A DNA stretch of 64,000 nucleotides, from NCBI GenBank assembly GCA_021018815.1, contig JAITYX010000007.1:7255001-7319000 (forward strand), read 5' to 3'. Source of the stretch: Talinum fruticosum (lineage: Eukaryota; Streptophyta; Magnoliopsida; Caryophyllales; Talinaceae). The position numbers and the translations under genes are program-made. The notes below the pieces were generated by a model that worked only from the letters and a program-made list of their open reading frames with translations, was not told the DNA's origin and did no database searches. Positions 56,927 through 64,000 of the stretch are shown here, one piece after another (the stretch's first letter is position 1; every line of letters starts with the position of its first letter).

Positions 56927-59513
56927 TGTAACAACCCAAAAACATTAAAACGTATTATCTAGTACTTATATGCACATGAACTTATATACAACGAACGCGT
57001 GCATTTCAATTTCAAAATATTTTCATATCATATACATGTATATCAAAAATATTTTCTTGCATGATCCAAATACGAACAACGACGACAGATGGCCGATACT
57101 TTTCATTATAACATATTATCTAGTACTTATATGCACATAAGTCATACTTAATTCCTAAACTAAATCATAAATAAATTCTCATAAATTCAAACTCTATATA
57201 TATATACACACATAACTAATGACAAATTGGCACAACTTATATACAAATAATCAAATATCCAAATATCAAATCTTAAGGAATAACTTGTTAATGAAACTAA
57301 CCTAATCTAAGTATAGGCAATCACGTATGTTAAAGCAAATTAGGTTATACAATAAAGCTATAATATTAACAAGTAATAATAAAACTACAATAGCAAAAAT
57401 AATAATAATTATAATTATAAAATAAAATAAAATAAAAATAATAGATAAATACAATGACAATGCTAAAGATAATTATGATAATAAGGATAATAATTAATAT
57501 TAATTTAGATAAACATGAATTTTGGGGTCAAGTAAGGGCTTGACACCCCTAATTACACTAAGCATACCTTGTTAGCTAGCAAATCACTCATTGAGCATGC
57601 AGCCCTACCAATTGTCAATGATAAACTCAACTAAATGCTAGCAAAACCATGCAGATAAAGATCAAAACTAGTATAAATAGGAGTGATTAAATCAGAAAAA
57701 CTAACCCCGAAAATCTGTTCTAGCCATTTTCTCTCTCCTCCCTCACCCGCCCAAAGCACTACCACTTCGGCTACCTCCACAGCCGGCCACCTCCAACCAG
57801 AACCCTTCACCACCTTGCACCGAGTCCATAGCCACCTTCAGGCCGACCCACCGACCACCACATCGCCGGAAAATCCAAGCCGAAACACCCTAATCACCAA
57901 CTTTCCACCTTATCTTTTGTATCCTCACCCTCACTTCCAGCCACCACCATAACTACCACGGGTGCCACGTGCCTCCCGTCACCGGCCAGACCTGCAGGCC
58001 ACCCATCGCTGCCCCTAAACACCGCCCACCGGACTACCAAAACAGCCACCAAGCACACACTTTCTTTTCTTTTAAGCCCTAAAACCCACCTTCCTTAAAA
58101 ACCTAACCACCATCACCGCCACTAAGGCACTACCCCTGCCGCCTCGACGCCGCCCTGCCAGCCACCACTAAGCTCCACCACCACAATCTTTATCCTCATC
58201 TACTCTTTTTCGGGTAAAAACCCTAAACCCTAAGTTTTGATAATTTAAAGTTTTCAATAATTAAGTTAATCATTTTTATAGATAACAAGGAATTAACTTA
58301 GCCAAGAAAATAAAATTAAAGTTATACCTGCATAGTGTAGTTAAGGTAAAAATTTGGATTAAATCTTATTAGTCATAGCTAAATTATTTTAGATAAAAAT
58401 AGCATAATAAGATTAAAAATAGTTCATTATAAAATATTTCATATAATGAATGCATATTTTAAGTTTAGATAATTTTAGTAGAATTTAGGTTTAAATAAGT
58501 TTAGAAGGAATAAGAATAAGCATAAGTAAACTTAATTAGCTCATTATGTGCATGCTTAATAACAAACAAATATTGGCATAACTATAACTTAGATGACTAA
58601 TTAAAATTCCTAATGCATGCTTAAATGAGTTAGTAAATAAACTAGAAATAACATGATAAATAATGCATATTTGGGTTGATAATAATAACTTGTAAATTGT
58701 TAGTAAATAAGTTAATAGTGTTATAATGCATGTTTAGATTAGATAATAACAATTCATAGTAAATAACTATGTGCATTCATGAATAAAGGTAACTTATCAC
58801 ATAAATTAGAAATAATTAATCATAATAATATAAGGCATAAATCATGTTAAAAATAAATCATACTAACTAAAGGTATAGGATAGGTTATTATTCATCAAGA
58901 AATACAAGCCCTAAAAACAAATTCTCATTCTATTAACTCTTATTTAAAGCCATCGATCGACGTACGTTCAAGGGTCTTGCTCAAACATCACAAGGAAATG
59001 AATCAAGTTCAAATCATCAACAAATTTCAGTTCATCGAGTACGTTCATTGATCGTACCCTTCAATGTTTTATTTACAAATCAAGGTCGGATATGGCCGAC
59101 TTCAACAACAACAAAGAATCATTTGCAAACAATATTTGTCATATAAAAGTAGACCCGCCCATTAATACTTCACCATTGTTCAAAGTCGGCACACTATAAT
59201 CTGCGCCGCACCAACTGGACTTCCCAATCGATTTAGATGTGTACACATTTAGGGAAACCCGATGATCACAAGGGTAACCACACGGATAATCAATTGGCAA
59301 CAATTTTACATTATTCACTCTCTCTCATTTATAAAATGAATTGAACTTGCGTGCTCAACTCAACTATTTTATAACCTTTATTTTACAACATGATAATGGA
59401 CGCATTGAGTTTCGGCTCACATTTCGAAAATATTTTCTTATTTTGTTTTAGGTAAAGATGTTGAATGTATGAAGTAAAGGTCCGTTCGGGACTTAGAGGC
59501 TCGCGAGTGGCAA
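56927..59513 (+). mobile_element. LTR copy C, 3' end replaced
   Basis: It starts TGTAACAACCCAAAAACATT and follows copy B landmark by landmark: 'GTGCATTTCAATTTCAAAAT', an AAT/ATAAA-rich tract (57390-57440), the CCACC-rich exon-like block (57720-58200), the 'CATATAAAAGT.GACC' region and 'TTGTTTTAGGTAAA'. Homology to B stops at about 59513 ('CGCGAGTGGCA'), where a hAT terminus continues, so the last ~270 bp of the LTR are missing. Confidence 0.8.
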
Positions 59514-59689
59514 GTTGGGATATTAGTGATTCGATTTCGGTTCAGGTCGAATCGGGTTCATTAGATTTCGGATCGGTTCATTTCGGTTCTCGTGTCAAAA
59601 TCGATTCAATTGTTTCGGACGTCGGTTCGATTTGGGTTTCGGGTTGTTCGGATTGACCCGTTCGGTTCGAGTCAATTTTGCCGTGTCTA
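59514..59689. mobile_element. hAT right end, partial
   Basis: It consists of TTCGGTTC-type subterminal repeats and ends in CAATTTTGCCGTGTCTA, whose complement TAGACACGGCAAAATTG matches the TAGACCTGGCAAAA end of the element at 15984. No left end is present. Confidence 0.6.
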
Positions 59690-61617
59690 TGACCAACTAT
59701 AAAATATATTGTCATTTCTAATCTAATTTTTGTGATTGTTTTATTTTTAAAACGATCGAGGTTTAGATAAATCTCATAGCCCCAATAATTAAATCCCTCT
59801 TAGAGTCATGATAAAAAGAGAATCGGCAACTCAAATAAGAGAGTGACTGGAGAAGATTGTCGTGATGTAGAAGCACAAAAGAAAAAGAAGACAACCCACA
59901 TGTATGAATGGGTTAAATTGCCATATTTTTTATTTTATTGATTATTGAGTTAAAGTTTTGTTTTGTTGCATTTATTTGTGGAGGAGGTTGGAGGAACAAC
60001 GGTCATGTAGAATGCATGGTTTAGTATACTGATATGAAAATTTCATATTTTCAGGACATAAAGTATACCATCAAATGTAAAGAAATAGAAAAAGGCTGAT
60101 ATTAACACACCAACTAATAAAAACAAGACGGGCAACAGGAAGAAGGTTCTACAAGGAAGATGTAAATCGTTAGCATTGGTAAACTTAATCCAATCTCTCA
60201 ACTTGAGATCAAAAGCATGGGTTAAAAATGTGTGTAATTACACATTGAGTATATAGTACAGATTGAAGAATCATTTAAATCACCATATAATTATTCAAAA
60301 AGTTTATTCGGTGGAAAGTTGAAGGTGAGCTAGTACATATTATTAATAGTAATGACTTTGGTTGATATTATGACTTTTAATTTCACATAATATGACCATT
60401 GTTTAGAAAATATATAATTTAATGAAGACTAAGAATATACTTGAAAGACACCAATCTATTGTTATTATTACAAAACATATAACCCGTGTATTGAATTTGA
60501 GAAGTACATAAACGTTAAAGTGTAAAAAAAAAATAACACAACTTTATTATCTTACACGGAGTGTTACAACTTAAACCTCTTCTACTGAGTATATGTCTAC
60601 TTTACGATTGTTGCTGTCTTATCTTATAACGTTATCACCCAATAATGAAGACAAATCATCCCTTTGAACCATGTTTAAAAACTAAAAATGATTATAAAGA
60701 TACATGAGTCTCATATATCGATATTATAAAACAAGTTAGATACCTTACATTTTACTTTGACTTCTAATGTTATTGTAAAAATGATTATAAAGGTACATGA
60801 GTGCTAAGTTGTTAATAGAGGGAATGCTTTTCATTATCTGGAATCATAGCTCCACATCCATGACCCTGATCACCTAGCAACTCCATTAAGATTAAGTTTC
60901 AACATCCTCCATGGGAAAGAGTATCAATGAAATCTCTATATACTTGCATAAATTGAATGGGTTTGTGGTTGAGGCTTGCAACATCTCTATGGGCTTTTTC
61001 AACCCCATCCAGATTAAGTTTAGGAAAACACATTAAACTTCCTAAAGTACAAACAACATTGACTGCATTGCTTACAAATTATTTTTTTTTTTTTTTTTTG
61101 AAAAAGTACACAAGTCCACTACCAAAGTTGACAGTAACATATTGATTTTGGAAATGAAATGCAACCCATGATTATTTCGTGTGAAATTAAAATTAGAAAT
61201 TAGAAGAATTGCAGTTAAAACAAACTGAAGATACAACGGAAATAAAGAGGAAGAATGAAACAAATTAATTTCCAAATTCCAATAGGACTAACTATTACAT
61301 TCAAAAAACAAAAAAAAACGTTGCAATTAGGTCTATTACTGTACGATGTTAAGGCAAACCCCATCTCCCACCTCAGTAATAAATGGCACTCCCTTCCCCG
61401 TTTTACCCCTCTAACACATCGCCCTGCAATATGATATTCTTATTTTACAATTCCCTTTACCTTTTTTTTTGGAGTCCCAATCAAATAAAATAAAACACAA
61501 AACGAAAATCCTAATGAAATCAAAATTTATACAAAAAGGGAACAATTAAAAAGCAAAATATCAATTGGGAACCGGAAGCATAAGTTTTCGTTTGTAACCA
61601 AAAGTTCGCCTCCGTAA
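59690..61617. other. Intergenic, AT-rich; one exon-like segment
   Basis: No supported gene. On the minus strand, 61065-60905 is open and reads like coding sequence ('VNVVCTLGSLMCFPKLNLDG', 'KPIQFMQVYRDFIDTLSHGG') just after a possible splice acceptor, but I cannot assign a family. A T run lies at 61081-61100. Confidence 0.35.
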
Positions 61618-61805
61618 TTGCACTAAAAAACACAAAAATAGCAACGGACCATGGGATTTCAATGGGGTTTTTTAGGAATTCCGACGGAAATTCCAACGGG
61701 TCGGGATTTTGCACTGATGAGCGGAATAATTCAAACCAAAATATTAATTTGGCAAATCCCGTCGAAAAATCCGTCCAAAAACCGGTTGATATTTCAATTT
61801 TTTTT
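61618..61805. mobile_element. CACTA-like MITE fragment
   Basis: It contains ACACAAAAATAGCAACGGA, 'TTTTTTAGGAATTCCGACGG' and 'TTGGCAAATCCCGTCGAAAA', parallel to 18470-18660. The terminal CACTA is not preserved. Confidence 0.6.
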
Positions 61806-62269
61806 TAAGCATTGAATGGACTCCTTACCCATTTATTTGCCTCATAAAACACACAAACCAAATCCTTTTAAGCAGCCTCCTTAATGCTGGCTTCAAGCAC
61901 TTCAATGAAGCCAAACATTGTTCTCCAAGTATACCCACGTTAATATCGAGTAGTGATCTAATAGATTGATAGCTGAGATCAATTGATTATTATCACTTCC
62001 AGAAGGCTTCCATTTGCACATATTCCTCTCATGCAGTATGCCGCCACGGCGTCTATAATTATACATTCACTAAAAATACAACAAAAGATTTACACAAATC
62101 TAAGTAAACAACGCTCCATATATGATGACTCCGTTTCCTCCTCGCATGATCTGACACATAATATAAAAAAGCTTAGATGCATCAATTAAAAATACACTCC
62201 ACTACTACTGCATGTTATCAGAGATAGAATCCAGTTAGGGATCTACCCTCGGTTAATCGAGCATATTAC
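61806..62269. other. Intergenic, no feature recognised
   Basis: AT-rich DNA with no gene or terminal repeat that I can support. Confidence 0.5.
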
Positions 62270-62469
62270 ATCATTCAACAACAAGAGAAGCAGCAGAAGT
62301 TGACTGGATCTATGCTGAACAAGTTTGAAATTAAAGCTCATGCTATTCAGAAGCAAGCATCCAAGCCAAATTTTGGTAACAAAAGAGATAACAAGAAGAC
62401 CAAGGCTGAGAAGTACTACAAGCATTGCAAGACCAAAGGTCATCTAATGGAACACTGCTTTAATCTTCA
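62270..62469 (+). pseudogene. copia gag zinc-knuckle fragment
   Basis: The frame reads 'QKQASKPNFGNKRDNKKTKA' then 'EKYYKHCKTKGHLMEHCFNLHG', a retroviral-type CX2CX4HX4C knuckle of copia gag proteins in which the first Cys is Tyr. It ends exactly at the primer-binding-site sequence of another copia segment. Confidence 0.7.
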
Positions 62470-62480
62470 TGGTATCAGAA
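62470..62480 (+). promoter_or_regulatory. Retrotransposon primer-binding site (initiator tRNA-Met type)
   Basis: TGGTATCAGAA closely matches TGGTATCAGAGC, the usual site in plant copia elements complementary to initiator tRNA-Met. It normally follows the 5' LTR; here a gag fragment precedes it. Confidence 0.7.
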
Positions 62481-62597
62481 CTCTACGGTTCTGAATCCTA
62501 CAAAATCGCTTCGATTTCTTCCAATTTTGATCACTAAGAGCTCTACAGTTCTGAATCCTACGAAATCGCTTTGATTTCTTGCAATTTTGATCACTAA
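62478..62597 (+). repeat. 60-bp tandem duplication in the copia leader
   Basis: Two 60-bp copies (62478-62537, 62538-62597) differ at a few bases. Each starts GA(A/G)CTCTAC and ends TTTTGATCACTAA. Confidence 0.9.
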
Positions 62598-62674
62598 TTG
62601 TGATTTTTGTTCATTGCTTGATCGTTATATTTCGGTTTCCGATCTTCGATTCTTGTTGCTCATATCATATACGA

Positions 62675-63527
62675 ATGAATTTAATGTCTTATTCAACCGA
62701 ATTGGATTCTATCTTCTCAATTGGAGATCCTCTTTGCTTGTCTGGATTGGATCATCCTGGACTGCAAATTATGAACAAGCAGTTCAATGGAGAGAATTTC
62801 AATGGTTGGCTTTGATCTGCACGGATGACTCTTGGAGCTCGACTGAAGCTTGGATTTGTGGATTGATCTTGCACTAAACCTACCATTGGAACTGAGAAAA
62901 TTCAGAAATGGCTTCGGTGCGATTACATGGTACGGTGTTGGATGTTGAACTCGGTCGTACCTGAAATTGTTGAAAGTTTTATGTACGTTCAATCTACAAA
63001 AGGGTTATGGGAGGAGCTTGCTGAGCGATTTGGTGAAGCTCATGGACCTTTGATATATCAATTGAATTGTGATCTTGTGCTATTAGCTCAAGGAAATGAA
63101 CCTATGTCTATGTATTTTTCTTCTCCCCAGTCACCACAAATACTCATACACATTCCAATGCTTGTGCACCCCTTCGAAGAACTACCAGAAATGTTAAACC
63201 TCCCCAATGGTTACAGGACTTTGCTCATTTTGTCTCCATCAAACCTGATCATTCCATTAGCAAATATCCTCTACTACATACTGAGGATTTTGCCCATTTC
63301 CAACCTGATTACATTGCATCCTTTTACAATGTGCTGACTTTAAAAGAACCACGTACCTACAATCAAGCTAAGTATGACCCTAGATGGGTTGAGGCCATGA
63401 ATAAGGAATTGGCAGCCTTGGAAGCCAATGAAACTTGGGAAATTACTTCTTTACCTCCAGGGAAAAGAGCTATTAGTTCTAAATGGATCTACAAAATCAA
63501 GTATAAACCTGATGGAACTGTGGAGAT
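62675..63527 (+). pseudogene. copia gag start fused to reverse transcriptase start (internal deletion)
   Basis: ATG 62675 begins a copia gag N-terminal domain ('DPLCLSGLDHPGLQIMNKQF', NGENFNGW, then 'YMVRCWMLNSVVPEIVESFM', 'LWEELAERFGEAHGPLIYQL'). After about 63115 the sequence jumps to the linker before the RT ('PPQWLQDFAHFVSIKPDHS') and the RT start ('EPRTYNQAKYDPRWVEAMNK', 'AISSKWIYKIKYKPDGTVE'). Protease, integrase and the rest of RT are missing. Stops occur after 'NGWL' and elsewhere. It ends at an antisense LTR at 63528. Confidence 0.85.
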
Positions 63528-63729
63528 GAGAGTTCCAGAGAGAGAAAATTGGAGTAATATGAGCTTAGTTGTATATGCAGTATTAGTGAAGTGTGCACAG
63601 GAGTACTGTTTATATACAATATGTCTAACAAACTCAAGACTAACTCAAAACAGATTTAACTACCTAAAAGCTGACTAGGCTAACTAATATGTACAATTAG
63701 TTAACTTAATTAAGATAATTAGGCTAACA
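63528..63729 (-). mobile_element. Antisense LTR of a second copia-like element
   Basis: On the minus strand it runs TGTTAGCCTAATTATC...GGAACTCTCA, with a TATA-like TGTATATAAACAG inside. It is preceded (63740-63730, minus) by the purine-rich GATGGGTAGAA, which would be a polypurine tract. It would then be a 3' LTR of an element extending past 63740. The flanks GGAGA / TTCTA are not a target duplication, as expected if only one end is seen. Confidence 0.5.
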
Positions 63730-63781
63730 TTCTACCCATCAGTAACTTGTAAGTTAAATAAGTACTAACCTATCATTATTA

Positions 63782-63940
63782 ATGTCCTCCCGTAAACAGA
63801 AAACAACACCTAAAATTTCTAATTTAATATTGCATTTTCCGAAGATTGAAGAGTCTCCTGAACCTGCTGAAGATATTAATACAGAGCACCACTTTTGCCC
63901 TTCTTCAGTTATTTCTCAAACTCTTCAAAGATTTACGTGA
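63782..63940 (+). CDS. Small unassigned reading frame (52 residues)
   Basis: ATG 63782 to TGA 63940 reads MSSRKQKTTPKISNLILHFP followed by an acidic stretch (KIEESPEPAED). No family is recognised. It lies antisense to the inferred LTR element and may be chance. Confidence 0.2.
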   Translation: MSSRKQKTTPKISNLILHFPKIEESPEPAEDINTEHHFCPSSVISQTLQRFT

Positions 63941-64000
63941 AAGTATTCCCATCATGGAGGGTCTCGAGCATGGCCTTTTTCAATAGGGGACTGTCCGAGG

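Overview
This is nuclear DNA of a flowering plant, most likely a core eudicot. The evidence is a plant-type LRR receptor-like protein gene, a long P-type PPR gene, Ty1/copia and long-LTR retrotransposons, CACTA, hAT, PIF/Harbinger and Helitron remains, a plant L1-type LINE, a poly(A)-tailed SINE, and AT-rich intergenic DNA with long AAT/ATT microsatellites. A Caryophyllales/Amaranthaceae source is plausible from the general style of the repeats, but nothing here proves it.

Only two substantial host genes are visible. They lie tail to tail at 46.3-52.4 kb: an LRR receptor-like protein (plus strand, EIX2-like architecture) and a mitochondrial-type PPR protein (minus strand). Each reads through except for one apparent single-base deletion, which may be real decay or an assembly error. 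Smaller gene remnants are an eL38 processed pseudogene split by an LTR (12.2/15.1 kb), a caffeate-type O-methyltransferase tail (45.65-45.92 kb), a tail-to-tail pair of decayed Myb/SANT-like genes (41-42.7 kb), and an unassigned 113-residue reading frame at 44.1 kb.

Layout: 0-9.5 kb is the 3' part of a CACTA element inserted into a decayed LINE. 9.5-20 kb holds a Harbinger MITE, the eL38 pseudogene with a 2.75-kb LTR insertion, a hAT element with a perfect 8-bp target duplication, a SINE with a 16-bp target duplication, an AT-rich GATGAAT/ATTCATC block and a CACTA-like MITE. 20.7-32.1 kb holds three consecutive multi-kilobase inverted-repeat units; each has a CT/GC-rich, exon-like arm and a convergent pair of tRNA-like sequences flanking its centre. 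The middle unit is also hit by a hAT element. 32.6-36 kb is a minus-strand copia relic. 37.2-43.9 kb is a large inverted duplication with a solo LTR (5-bp target duplication AAGGA) in one arm. 53.5-56.6 kb is a Helitron helicase relic split by a Harbinger element, followed by a near-perfect palindrome. 56.9-59.7 kb is a third LTR copy joined to a hAT end. 62.3-63.7 kb is a rearranged copia element whose zinc-knuckle segment is fused to a primer-binding site, with an antisense LTR inside its reverse transcriptase.

The most unusual structure is the 20.7-32.1 kb series. Its six tRNA-like segments keep box-B-like sequence and tRNA-like folding, always in convergent pairs. I know of no described element with this plan, but I cannot search databases, so novelty is inference.
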